The notes below the pieces were generated by a model. That model saw nothing but the letters and a program-made list of their open reading frames with translations. It was not told where the DNA came from and ran no database searches. From assembly GCA_965224215.1 (NCBI GenBank), contig CBDCYS010000068.1, positions 326,398-390,397 on the forward strand: DNA of 64,000 bases, written 5' to 3'. A program made the position numbers and the translations under genes. This DNA is from CBDCYS01 sp965224215 (lineage in GTDB: Bacteria; Acidobacteriota; Terriglobia; Bryobacterales; UBA6623). Shown one piece after another: positions 1 to 7,070 of this stretch; the first letter of the stretch is position 1, and every line of letters begins with the position of its first letter.

Positions 1-2
1 AG

Positions 3-695
3 CGTGCGACTTGGTCGGAGGCTCTCGTCATCAATATCCAGGGGGGGCAAGAAGTCTGGATACCGCGAAACTATATTGGCAGGGTCAGCAGTGCGGACGA
101 ACCGGTTCTGATCGTTGGCCTCAGTCGCGAGCTCGAGTTCAAAGCCGGGGCGGTTTGGCCCCATCGCAAAACCGTCGTCGAGATGCCGGCGCTCCCTGCG
201 CCTCGCCATTCGGATGATCCAGGAAGAACGTCCGCCGCTCCAGCCAGCGGCGGTCCCGCTACCTCCGAAACCGAATCGAAAGTGGGCCGTTTCGTTGTAG
301 GTGCTTTAGCGATAGCGCTCGCGGCCTGCGGGCTGTTGGTGACAGCTTTTTCCGACGGGATTCCAAATCCGCTGGATTGGTTCCGGCAAGTAGCCACTGA
401 TACCGCTGATCAGCGCTACCTGGGACTCAATAGCGCGGACGGGTACCACGATACCGTTGTCAAGGTCGGCGAGCCCGAAAAGGAACAGTGGCTCACCACA
501 AAAGAAGCGCAAGTCCAGTTTCAACTGCTGTGGTACACCAGCCGCTCATACGCGGTCGTGATGCTTGGATCCTCGCGCGGAGACGCACGCTACATCGGCA
601 CGATTCATACGCCTTCCCGCCGGCTGCTCGATTCGGTGCGCTTGCCGGGCGGGGGGTCGACTGCATCGATGCTTCGCAACCTGCCGGATTACTAG
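3..695 (+). CDS. Hypothetical single-pass membrane protein, 5' end outside the window
   Basis: The reading frame is open from the first bases of the window to a TAG at 693-695, so the true start lies upstream; an internal ATG at 183 is not needed. The visible 230 residues are a soluble N-terminal part, a Pro/Ser/Ala-rich stretch, one hydrophobic segment (around VVGALAIALAACGLL, bases about 280-345) and a C-terminal soluble domain ending in GGGSTASMLRNLPDY. I do not recognise the function. The last 111 bases of coding sequence recur, damaged, at 2381-2489, so a paralogue once lay nearby. The membrane segment suggests an envelope location, but nothing shows a catalytic role. Confidence 0.7.
   Translation, partial: RATWSEALVINIQGGQEVWIPRNYIGRVSSADEPVLIVGLSRELEFKAGAVWPHRKTVVEMPALPAPRHSDDPGRTSAAPASGGPATSETESKVGRFVVGALAIALAACGLLVTAFSDGIPNPLDWFRQVATDTADQRYLGLNSADGYHDTVVKVGEPEKEQWLTTKEAQVQFQLLWYTSRSYAVVMLGSSRGDARYIGTIHTPSRRLLDSVRLPGGGSTASMLRNLPDY
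560..670 (+). repeat. Copy A of a 111-bp duplication (3' end of the first gene)
   Basis: Bases 560-670 match 2381-2489 almost perfectly. The second copy has one substitution early on, lacks two bases and has a small change in the G run. Copy A is in frame within the first gene; copy B is not. Confidence 0.85.
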
Positions 696-1106
696 TCCGA
701 AGGGACGTAGTCACGGGACGTATGAGGTCCGGGCTGTCTCATATGCCGACCCATTCCCGCGTCGCAACTAGCGCCGAGGGCCGGAAGAATTGTCGGTCCT
801 ACTTCTCGATGTTCGCTTCCTTTGCATCGTTGAACACAGCCTCAACGAATCCACAACTTCTGTCGCTCGTCGCTACGGCGGGACGGCCAGTTGGCCCGAC
901 GAGTGAGGAGGCCCTTGGAGGCTATGCAACCGACCGTGGCCCTCTTCGCTGACCGATTGCGCGTTAAATCATTAGAAGCGCGGTCTACTGCAAGAGCAGA
1001 AGGATGACATCGTAAGCTTGACGAGAAGAGGGCTCGCTGATCAGGCCGCTTCTCCTCGTCGTCAATACGAACTGGCATCAACGTGCTGGGATCGCGGAGG
1101 TGAATC
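696..1106. other. Intergenic stretch, no convincing gene
   Basis: No frame here has a plausible start, ribosome binding site and protein-like composition on either strand. The end of the stretch supplies the strong GGAGG (1096-1100) that serves the GTG at 1107. Confidence 0.5.
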
Positions 1107-1268
1107 GTGTCACCAGTTGACATTATCGGATGGACGGTTGCCATCGGCTTTCCCGTGACTTTCGTACTCGCGGTACTGGGTCTCGTTAAGAAGAAATTTA
1201 TTCCTGCACCCTATGTGAAAGCCCTATTCGGCGCGGTAATTCTGGAGCTGATTACGGCCGCGTTCTGA
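1107..1268 (+). CDS. 53-residue membrane peptide, or front part of a gene cut by TGA
   Basis: A GTG at 1107 follows GGAGG at 1096-1100 with 6-base spacing, the best ribosome binding site in this region. The product begins VSPVDIIGWTVAIGF and carries one clear transmembrane segment (WTVAIGFPVTFVLAVLGLV) followed by Lys-Lys-Lys and a second hydrophobic stretch. It ends at TGA 1266-1268. The next codon continues open in the same frame for 321 codons (to 2231), so this may be the anchor of a larger protein and not a separate small gene. Confidence 0.55.
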   Translation: MSPVDIIGWTVAIGFPVTFVLAVLGLVKKKFIPAPYVKALFGAVILELITAAF

Positions 1269-2231
1269 CTGCTACAGGAAGACTTCAAAGTAGCGTTTGA
1301 ACCGCGTATCGAAGGCCAAAACATCGTTCTGTTTAGCGCCGACGGTGAACCGCTTCCGAAGACGGACCTCAAGCTCGGAGATGACGTTGTAAAAACCTTC
1401 AATGGAAACCTGGAGAACGGCTTCGACGTGGAGCGCGAATTGAAGAACGAGCAGGGGGCTATCCAGGTGCTGGTGAAGAACCAAGACTTCACTCTCGGGA
1501 AGATCAAGCCCCAGAACTTGTCATCCCGAGTCACGAACAGCATCCTCTCTCCCGAACAGCACTTTGACCTGGGCGCCTACTACTCACAATTCACGGGGGA
1601 ACCGCGCGCACGCCGCGATCCCCTCCGCGCGATCAATCATCTTCGGGCGGTGCTGATGGCCGAGGAACACCGCTCTGATCACAGCTCCGCAGCCCAACAA
1701 CTGTTCCACCTCAAAGAAAGCTTGCAGAGCTGTCAGGACTTTGAATTGCTTGCGCATGCAACCGAGAAGCATACTTTACCACCCAACCGTTTTAAGGAAA
1801 TGGGTGATATCTACCTGGCGATGTCTTTGTACCTCAGAAGTTTTGACCCGGAGAGCCGGAAAGCGGCCAAGGGCTTTGCGTTATGGAACTTTGTCTTTTT
1901 CCTGACCCTGCCGGACGCCAGAGAAGGCAGCCCACCCCATTCACAAGCTCGAAGGCGAATCCAAGAAATAGCAGTGGTGTTTAGAGAGGGACATTCGGTC
2001 CGCGTTGCCATCGAGCAGGGCACGGACCAAGCTTTGATAGGGGCCCTCCATCTGCTGCCGAATTCATTTGGCTGTCCGGACGCGGGCTCCCAAGTGGCGG
2101 AGATACCAATCGAAGGTGCTTCACTGGCCGGCGTGGCTGCTCTCACTATGCCGTCCCCCCTGATGAGCGATTCCCCCTCAACAGGCAGAGAATCGTCCGC
2201 CCCCCAAATCCGGCAAGCCACCCCCCCATGA
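1269..2231 (+). CDS. Hypothetical protein, in frame after TGA; possibly the body of the upstream anchor
   Basis: The frame is open from directly after TGA 1266-1268 to the stop at 2229-2231. The first conventional start is GTG 1428 (267 codons), but residues before it (DFKVAFEPRIEGQNIVLF and on) look like genuine protein, and no good ribosome binding site precedes 1428. The middle is helix-rich, with a patch resembling TPR-like packing (residues about 55-140 from 1428); the C-terminus is Ser/Pro-rich and low in complexity. No family recognised. The simplest reading is a membrane-anchored protein of about 374 residues broken by one nonsense codon; two coupled genes are the alternative. Confidence 0.5.
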   Translation: MLQEDFKVAFEPRIEGQNIVLFSADGEPLPKTDLKLGDDVVKTFNGNLENGFDVERELKNEQGAIQVLVKNQDFTLGKIKPQNLSSRVTNSILSPEQHFDLGAYYSQFTGEPRARRDPLRAINHLRAVLMAEEHRSDHSSAAQQLFHLKESLQSCQDFELLAHATEKHTLPPNRFKEMGDIYLAMSLYLRSFDPESRKAAKGFALWNFVFFLTLPDAREGSPPHSQARRRIQEIAVVFREGHSVRVAIEQGTDQALIGALHLLPNSFGCPDAGSQVAEIPIEGASLAGVAALTMPSPLMSDSPSTGRESSAPQIRQATPP

Positions 2232-2380
2232 TTCTTCTCATGACTGCGACGATTGCCCCGAAAAAGCAACGGGTTGGGTGATAGACGCGCCCGGCGCGGA
2301 GTTTCCGCGAAGCCGCCACCGGCGCTAAGATCCTCGTGGTCCCGCCGGGAGAGAACTTAGCCGCCGAAGTCGTGGGCGCG

Positions 2381-2489
2381 GATGCTTGGATCCTCGCGCG
2401 GAGACGCACGCTACATCGGCACGATTCATACGCCTTCCCGCAGGCTGCTCGATTCGGTGCGTGCCGGGCGGGGGCTCGACTGCATCGAT
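2381..2489 (+). pseudogene. Decayed fragment of a paralogue of the first gene (copy B)
   Basis: Nearly identical to 560-670, but lacking two bases within the segment that encodes DSVRLPGG in copy A. The frame is therefore lost and the conserved C-terminal end is missing. Nothing upstream continues the homology. Confidence 0.75.
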
Positions 2490-2517
2490 CTGCTTTCCGT
2501 GGCGTCTTCGGTGCGGA

Positions 2518-2537
2518 GCGTGGACTTCCGTCCACGC
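2518..2537. repeat. 20-bp palindrome, REP-like, copy 1
   Basis: GCGTGGACTTCCGTCCACGC has complementary arms (GCGTGGAC/GTCCACGC). Its exact reverse complement occurs at 60908-60927, so this is a dispersed element and not a chance palindrome. Confidence 0.7.
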
Positions 2538-2759
2538 CTTCCATGAGGAGGCTCGTCATTGTCAAGGGAGGAGTGAGGAACTTTCAGCTGATGGGATGTT
2601 TGACCGGGCTTCCATCCGCACTCGTTGGTCGTCGCTGAGGACGCGGTGCTCTATGAAGTTCGATCTAGCGGCGCTGCTCTCTCTGTCTCGGCCTCTGCGG
2701 ACCGGGCGTGGACTCGCAGTCGCCGCGAACTCGGTCTGTCCCTTTGCGCTGTTACGATT

Positions 2760-2871
2760 CCTCAACCTCCTTCAATCCGACGTTCTTCCTCAACCTCCTT
2801 CAATCCGACGTTCTTCCTTCCCTCCTTCAATCCGACGTTTCTACGTGCCTGCTTCGATCCGACGTTCCTTT
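2760..2871. repeat. 28-bp tandem repeat, four units
   Basis: Units lie at 2760-2787, 2788-2815, 2816-2843 and 2844-2871. The first two are identical; the third and fourth diverge progressively. The shared core is CTTCAATCCGACGTT (CTTCGATCCGACGTT in the fourth). There are no spacers, so it is not a CRISPR. It lies in non-coding DNA just outside the IS110 element. Confidence 0.85.
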
Positions 2872-2937
2872 TTGCGCTCGGGGATTTCGCGGCTGACAGC
2901 CGCCACACGAGTGGTCGGCAGGCGGCTCGTTCCGGTT

Positions 2938-3067
2938 ATCCCCTTTCCCTCATATAAGTCCTGCTCTCAGATCGGCCCGGAGCAGTCCAGGGCGCGCCGA
3001 GCGCGGCGAAGCGAACCCTGGACGGCGAGGACCGATCTGGAATCCTGCCAGCAGAGGGAAAGGGGAT
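2938..3067. other. Nested inverted repeats forming a 130-base hairpin at the 3' flank of the IS110 transposase
   Basis: Three concentric perfect inverted repeats are visible: 2938-2950 with 3055-3067 (13 bp, ATCCCCTTTCCCT), 2968-2975 with 3032-3039 (CAGATCGG/CCGATCTG), and 2985-2992 with 3016-3023 (GTCCAGGG/CCCTGGAC). A further 7-bp hairpin (AGCCGCC/GGCGGCT, 2898-2904 with 2921-2927) lies just outside. The segment begins 43 bases past the transposase stop on the minus strand. It could be the element's right-end structure, a terminator or a structured RNA. Confidence 0.7.
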
Positions 3068-3109
3068 TCGCTGCTCGTAGCGGTCTGCTAAGATTCGCAT
3101 TTCTCAGCG

Positions 3110-4216
3110 CTAGCCTGCCGCTCGCGGGTTCGTCTGGTAAAACGGATCGAAGTCCACATCCTGACGCCACAGCAGGTGCATCAGCACAGCCAGTTTGCGC
3201 GCCACCGCCACGATCGCTTTGCGCTTCGCGCAAGGGCCGCCGCGTGCCGCCAATCCCAGTCCCCAGCGCCGCAAGTCCGAATCTTCCCCGTGATATCCCA
3301 GAATGTATTGCGAACATTGCACCAGCAGTCGCCGCAATAATCGGTCACCGCTTTTGGTAATACTCAACTGCGGTGAGCGTTCGCCCGAGTCGCGGCGCTG
3401 GGGCCGCAGCCCCATCCGGGGCCCGGCGTCTCGACTGCTCCCGAGCCGCTGCGGATCGTTGTCCAGATTCAACACGAATGCCAGCGAGGTGATCGGTCCC
3501 ACTCCGCGGATCGAGCGTAAACCTTGCGTGGCGGGATATTTTCCCTCCGCCAGCTTCTCGATATGTTTGTCATAGCGGAGGATTGCGGCGCTGACGTGTT
3601 GGATCACCTCGAGCAACGGCTCGAGCGCGACACGCAGCTCGTCGGGCAACTGGGGACTGGCTTTCTTTACGAAGGCCTCGCTGCTCGAAGCCGGCAAGCG
3701 GCCCCCGAAACTCTTCACGGTGCCGCGCACGTTGTTGATCAGTTTCGTGCGTGTCTCGACCAGGGTTTCCCGCGCTTTCAGCACGGCGCGGTCGCATTGG
3801 ATGGCCAGCGAACGGGGCTCGACGGCGTTCAGCATCTCGGGCATCCGCAGCCCCAACTCGGCCAGCCGTTCGGCGTCGCTGCGATCGTCCTTCGACAGCG
3901 ATTGGGTGATCAGCGCCAGGCGGTGCGTGTCGGCCATCAGCGGCTCGTGCCCCAGCCGCTCGAGCAAGCGGTAGATCCAGTTGGCGTGGCAGCCGGCTTC
4001 GAGCACCACCCGCATCGCGGCCCAGCCGCCGAAGTAGCGCTCGAACGCTGCCGGCGAGGTGCTCAGCTTCTTGCGCTCGACGATGTTGCCGTCCAGATCG
4101 ATCAAGCAGACATGGCTGTGCTTATCGCCCAGATCCACCCCGGCTACGACGTTTAGGCCTTGTTCGATCATCTTTTGCTTCGACACTTCTCTGAAAGTTT
4201 TGCTATTGTTTTTCAT
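3110..4216 (-). CDS. IS110-family transposase (DEDD recombinase)
   Basis: The 368-residue protein has the two-part IS110 architecture. The N-terminal RuvC-like DEDD domain shows D28 in AGVDLGDKHSH, E73 in VVLEAGCHANW, and D111 and D114 in KDDRSDAERL. The C-terminal Transposase_20 domain has the helix-hairpin-helix (IRGVGPITSLAF) and the region with the conserved serine (RRDSGER, near residue 280). It ends with the usual AIVAVARKLAVLMH...LLW pattern. The length is normal and the frame intact. The ATG is preceded by AAGGAG about 10 bases upstream, but that site lies against an 11-bp inverted repeat (4217-4227 with 4309-4319) that could hide it in read-through transcripts. Confidence 0.93.
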   Translation of the reverse strand: MKNNSKTFREVSKQKMIEQGLNVVAGVDLGDKHSHVCLIDLDGNIVERKKLSTSPAAFERYFGGWAAMRVVLEAGCHANWIYRLLERLGHEPLMADTHRLALITQSLSKDDRSDAERLAELGLRMPEMLNAVEPRSLAIQCDRAVLKARETLVETRTKLINNVRGTVKSFGGRLPASSSEAFVKKASPQLPDELRVALEPLLEVIQHVSAAILRYDKHIEKLAEGKYPATQGLRSIRGVGPITSLAFVLNLDNDPQRLGSSRDAGPRMGLRPQRRDSGERSPQLSITKSGDRLLRRLLVQCSQYILGYHGEDSDLRRWGLGLAARGGPCAKRKAIVAVARKLAVLMHLLWRQDVDFDPFYQTNPRAAG

Positions 4217-4319
4217 GGCTCGTCATCTCCTTTTTTTCTTAGTGGAAAAAACCTGGGATCGCCACCGCAGGCGGCGAAGCCCGTTTGGGGAGTTTAGCTC
4301 ACTCCCCGGATGACGAGCC
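4217..4319 (-). ncRNA. Candidate structured RNA upstream of the IS110 transposase (bridge-RNA-like)
   Basis: The segment is closed by a perfect 11-bp inverted repeat (GGCTCGTCATC at 4217-4227, GATGACGAGCC at 4309-4319). Read on the minus strand it contains a 7-bp hairpin (GGGGAGT/ACTCCCC, 4287-4293 with 4301-4307), a second stem (CGCCGC with GTGGCG, one G-U pair, around 4260-4276), then a U run and the transposase ribosome binding site. IS110-type recombinases are known to use an RNA from the element's non-coding end to choose target and donor. Position, size and fold fit, but transcription and target-matching loops are not shown. It could instead be only a translation-blocking hairpin. Confidence 0.4.
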
Positions 4320-4366
4320 TCCCCATTTCATCTCTGTCCGATCGGTTGAACTGTTTGGCGCGAAAA

Positions 4367-4395
4367 GATTCAATCGTTCTGCAATTAATTGAATC
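4367..4395. promoter_or_regulatory. Inverted repeat upstream of the BON gene
   Basis: GATTCAAT (4367-4374) and ATTGAATC (4388-4395) form a perfect 8-bp inverted repeat with a 13-base spacer, about 110 bases upstream of the BON-protein ATG in AT-rich DNA. It may be an operator. It could also belong to the IS110 insertion boundary. Confidence 0.3.
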
Positions 4396-4502
4396 CAATC
4401 GCTGTACTATTGCGTCCAAATGACAGTTGCAAAATCAAGACTTCGGAAAGTGGCCACGGACCGAATAACAGCAACTCATTCGCAATGAGAAGGAGGACTG
4501 TC

Positions 4503-5054
4503 ATGAAGAAACTATTTCGGAATTTCGCACTCACGGCCGCTCTCGGTCTGGCCACACTGCCCGCCGCGGCGGCGAACCATTCGCAGCAACTCACTCCGCT
4601 GGAGAAGCAAGTTCGGCACGAGTTAGTCACGATGCCCTACTACAGCCTTTTCGATAATTTGGTTTTCCAGGTCGAGGGCACGGAAGTTACTTTGTCCGGT
4701 CAAACGATTCGGCCAACGATCAAGAGTTCCGCCGCCAGATTGGTGGCTAACCTCGAAGGCGTTACTGTTGTCAACAACAACATTGAAGTTCTTCCCGTAT
4801 CGTTCCACGACGACAATTTGAGGCGACGCCTCGTCCGCGCCATCTACTCCAACCCGGTGCTCGACCGCTTCGGATTGCGCGCCGTGCCCGGCATTCACGT
4901 CATCGTCAAAAACGGCAACGTGACACTCGAAGGCGTCGTCGCCAACGAAGCTCAAAAGAATGTAGCTTTCCTAGAAGCAAACGGGGTGCACGGCGCGTTT
5001 CATGTGACCAACAACCTGCGCGTTGAGAAGCCGAAGAAAGCGAAGAAAGCATGA
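4503..5054 (+). CDS. Secreted protein with two BON domains
   Basis: The start at ATG 4503 is set by AAGGAGG at 4490-4496; in-frame sequence upstream to 4389 is not needed. The 183-residue product begins with a signal peptide (MKKLFRNFALTAALGLATL...AAA, cleavage near residue 23). Two BON-like repeats follow, at about residues 35-98 and 103-172, each with the alternating strand pattern around a 'GTEVTLSG' or 'NGNVTLEG' turn. The C-terminus is Lys-rich (PKKAKKA). BON domains are thought to bind membranes or phospholipids in the periplasm (OsmY type); the exact role here is unknown. It stands alone and is followed by a terminator. Confidence 0.85.
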   Translation: MKKLFRNFALTAALGLATLPAAAANHSQQLTPLEKQVRHELVTMPYYSLFDNLVFQVEGTEVTLSGQTIRPTIKSSAARLVANLEGVTVVNNNIEVLPVSFHDDNLRRRLVRAIYSNPVLDRFGLRAVPGIHVIVKNGNVTLEGVVANEAQKNVAFLEANGVHGAFHVTNNLRVEKPKKAKKA

Positions 5055-5091
5055 CGCGCGGTCAGCGCCGCAGTGAACGCGGCATGACTCC

Positions 5092-5138
5092 GGCCCAGAT
5101 GGCACGCAAACGCGAGGCTGTCTGGGCCGTTTTGCTTT
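5092..5138 (+). terminator. Rho-independent terminator after the BON gene
   Basis: GGCCCAGA (5092-5099) pairs perfectly with TCTGGGCC (5121-5128), and GTTTTGCTTT follows. It lies 38 bases past the BON stop and directly before the convergent rlmH end. Confidence 0.65.
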
Positions 5139-5142
5139 GGCA

Positions 5143-5547
5143 CTAACGTGGATACGGGTGTCCGCGCAGAATCGTAAAGGCCCGGTAGATCTGCTCGGCG
5201 AGAATGACCCTCGCCAACTCATGTGGCAGTGTCATCTTCGAGAGCGAAATGAGGCGGTCCGCGCCGGCCCTGAACTCATCAGAAAACCCCTCGGCGCCGC
5301 CCACAAAGAACGCCAAGTTTCGGTTATTCTTCTCGAGGAATGACGCTAGTTCCCGGGACGTCATCTGCTCCCCGGCCGGATCGAGAACGACCTTCAATAC
5401 CCTGCTATAAGACGCTGCGGCCTTCTCGTCCTTTAGCTGCACCATCTCGAACTGGCAGTAGTGCTTGATGCGGCCGGCATATTCCTGGGTCAGCAGGTTG
5501 GCTTCCCGATTGCGCGGCTTGCCGATAAAAAGCAATTGAAGCTTCAC
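5143..5547 (-). CDS. rlmH: 23S rRNA (pseudouridine-1915-N3)-methyltransferase RlmH
   Basis: The 134-residue protein has the expected SPOUT-family size. It starts MKLQLLFIGKPRN, carries the knot-region glycine motif (AFFVGGAEGF) and ends with HELARVILAEQIYRAF...LRGHPYPR, where the conserved His-Pro-Tyr tail is typical of RlmH. The enzyme methylates pseudouridine 1915 in helix 69 of 23S rRNA using S-adenosylmethionine. rsfS lies upstream on the same strand 50 bases away, the usual bacterial pairing, so the two are probably cotranscribed. Confidence 0.95.
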   Translation of the reverse strand: MKLQLLFIGKPRNREANLLTQEYAGRIKHYCQFEMVQLKDEKAAASYSRVLKVVLDPAGEQMTSRELASFLEKNNRNLAFFVGGAEGFSDEFRAGADRLISLSKMTLPHELARVILAEQIYRAFTILRGHPYPR

Positions 5548-5597
5548 GGCTTTTCGTTGCAGACGGGCGGAGAAGAGAAGAGCACGGGGCCCACGGA

Positions 5598-5939
5598 CTA
5601 GGCTGCTTCGGGCACGGGAATTCTTGGCGCGTTCCTCCAGAGCCGCTCAAGGTCGTAAAACTTGCGCGCCTCGGTCGAAAGGACGTGGACAACGAAGTCA
5701 CCATAGTCCATCAGGATCCACTCGGCGTTCTGAAATCCTTCTATGCCCACGGCGCGGACGCCTTCTTGCCGGAGCGTCGTCTGGATCGCGTCGCTAATAG
5801 CCTGGTTTTGACGGGTGTTCCCCCCCGAGCAAACCACGAATGTGTCGGTGAAGGTGCTGACCTGGCCGATGTCGAGCACGACGATATCGTTGGCCTGTTT
5901 CTCTTGCGCTGCTTGAACTGCTTTTTCCCATTCAGTCAT
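5598..5939 (-). CDS. rsfS: Ribosome silencing factor RsfS
   Basis: The product is 113 residues from ATG 5939 (MTEWEKAVQAAQ). An in-frame GTG at 5963 would add VGWAAINC; neither start has a strong ribosome binding site, and I chose ATG because it fits family length. Hallmarks are the KQANDIVVLDIGQ strand, FTDTFVVCSGGNTRQ, and WILMDYGDFVVHVL near the C-terminus. RsfS binds ribosomal protein L14 and blocks subunit joining when nutrients are scarce. The frequent partner nadD is not next to it; upstream is the unrelated DHDPS-family gene. Confidence 0.93.
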   Translation of the reverse strand: MTEWEKAVQAAQEKQANDIVVLDIGQVSTFTDTFVVCSGGNTRQNQAISDAIQTTLRQEGVRAVGIEGFQNAEWILMDYGDFVVHVLSTEARKFYDLERLWRNAPRIPVPEAA

Positions 5940-6004
5940 ACAATTTATGGCAGCCCATCCCACCTATCTTACCCCTTCAGCCCGGGAAGATACATGCCGA
6001 TGAA

Positions 6005-6036
6005 GACGCAAGCCGATGTAGACGCAAGCCGATGTA
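6005..6036. repeat. 16-bp tandem direct repeat
   Basis: GACGCAAGCCGATGTA occurs twice in a row (6005-6020 and 6021-6036), in the gap between rsfS and the aldolase gene. GATACATGC-like words flank it on both sides. Purpose unknown. Confidence 0.8.
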
Positions 6037-6100
6037 GATACATGCAGATCGTCCGATGGTCGGCGGATTATTCTAGCCGTCACCCTCGCAAGCCCGGCAC

Positions 6101-6997
6101 CTAAACACCAGACAACGCCGCTCGTATCGCCTCGGTCTGCCGCGGCGAGCTCACAGGCATCGGTGGCCGAGGCAGCCCTCCCTCGCGCCCCTGCATCTTC
6201 ATTGCGGTTCTGACGTTCGCTGGAAGGTTGGGCGCTTCGATAGCGTTCCAAAGCCGCAGTAGCAGGATGTGCAACTCCCGCGCCCGAGTGTGATTTCCCG
6301 CGTGAACAGCGTCCCAAAGTTCGACGCACCACTCCGGGGCAGCGGCCAAAATCGCCGCGACGGCTCCGTGAGCTCCCAAAGAAAATGAGGAGTAGAGCAA
6401 TGCATCGACCGCCGAAAGAATCCGGACACCCTTCGCCCGCAGTTGCTCATCATCGGTCAGCATCAGCAGATCCGCCAGCGCTTTCATGTCGCTGGCGCTT
6501 TGCTTGACGCCGATCACGCCGTCAACGTCGCGCAGGATGCGAACCAGCAGTTGCGGCGAGAGATAGGACCACGGCACCACGTTGTAGATGATCACGGGGA
6601 TTCCGGCGGCCTGCGCGAGCCGGTCAAAATGGGCGACCATCGCCTCGTCCTCAGGGCGAAACAAGTAGTGGACCGGCGTGACCTGCAGCGCGGCGACGCC
6701 GAGGTCGGCCACCGCCTTGGCGCGCTCGATCGCTGCCTGGGTGCTGTTGGTGATGATCCCGGTGACGACCGGGATGCGGCCTCCGACTTCCTCGATCGTA
6801 GCCGCGCTAATCGTGCGCGTTTCGTCCGTGGTTAGCGTGTGGCCCTCACCTGTACTTCCACAAACGGCCAGGCCGTGTACGTTGGCGCCCAGCAGGTAGC
6901 GGACGTCGGTTCGATGGAGCGCCTCGTCAACCTTCCCCTCTGAGTTGAAGGGTGTGACCATGGGCGGGATGATTCCTTGGATGCCGTGATTTGCCAT
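6101..6997 (-). CDS. Dihydrodipicolinate synthase / N-acetylneuraminate lyase family aldolase
   Basis: A TIM-barrel class I aldolase of 298 residues from ATG 6997; a TTG at 7012 would add five residues. It shows the pyruvate-carboxylate-binding motif GSTGEG (residues 47-52), the catalytic tyrosine in VIIYNVVPW (Y138) and the Schiff-base lysine in GVIGVKQSA (K165). The sequence around the active site does not decide between DapA and the many sugar-acid or N-acetylneuraminate lyases, and there is no lysine biosynthesis gene nearby. The divergent neighbour at 7071 is a sugar-isomerase-like protein, which favours a carbohydrate-acid substrate. This is inference only. Confidence 0.85.
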   Translation of the reverse strand: MANHGIQGIIPPMVTPFNSEGKVDEALHRTDVRYLLGANVHGLAVCGSTGEGHTLTTDETRTISAATIEEVGGRIPVVTGIITNSTQAAIERAKAVADLGVAALQVTPVHYLFRPEDEAMVAHFDRLAQAAGIPVIIYNVVPWSYLSPQLLVRILRDVDGVIGVKQSASDMKALADLLMLTDDEQLRAKGVRILSAVDALLYSSFSLGAHGAVAAILAAAPEWCVELWDAVHAGNHTRARELHILLLRLWNAIEAPNLPANVRTAMKMQGREGGLPRPPMPVSSPRQTEAIRAALSGV

Positions 6998-7070
6998 AAT
7001 TCGTTTGTTCAATGTGCTGAACCCGTAATTTACTGTAACGGCCGGATTCTGTCAATCTGGAGGCAACAAG

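Larger units (their letters stand above)
2930..4320 (-). mobile_element. IS110-family insertion sequence (approximate ends)
   Basis: One transposase gene (3110-4216, minus strand) is flanked by structured non-coding DNA on both sides. IS110 elements lack classical terminal inverted repeats and do not make ordinary target duplications, so the ends cannot be fixed by eye. The limits given are those of the structured flanks. Confidence 0.55.

Noticed and set aside
842..1144. Minus-strand 100-codon frame
   Set aside because: No ribosome binding site; it overlaps the strong GGAGG/GTG start at 1107 on the plus strand.
1209..1543. Minus-strand 110-codon frame
   Set aside because: It is antisense to the in-frame body after the TGA, with no start signals.
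2760..2871. CRISPR array
   Set aside because: The units are directly joined with no spacers.
2386..3360. 324-codon plus-strand open frame
   Set aside because: It runs across the decayed gene fragment, the 28-bp repeats, the large hairpin and antisense to the IS110 gene. Its composition is not protein-like.
3524..4156. 210-codon plus-strand frame inside the IS110 element
   Set aside because: It is antisense to an intact transposase; a high-GC shadow frame.
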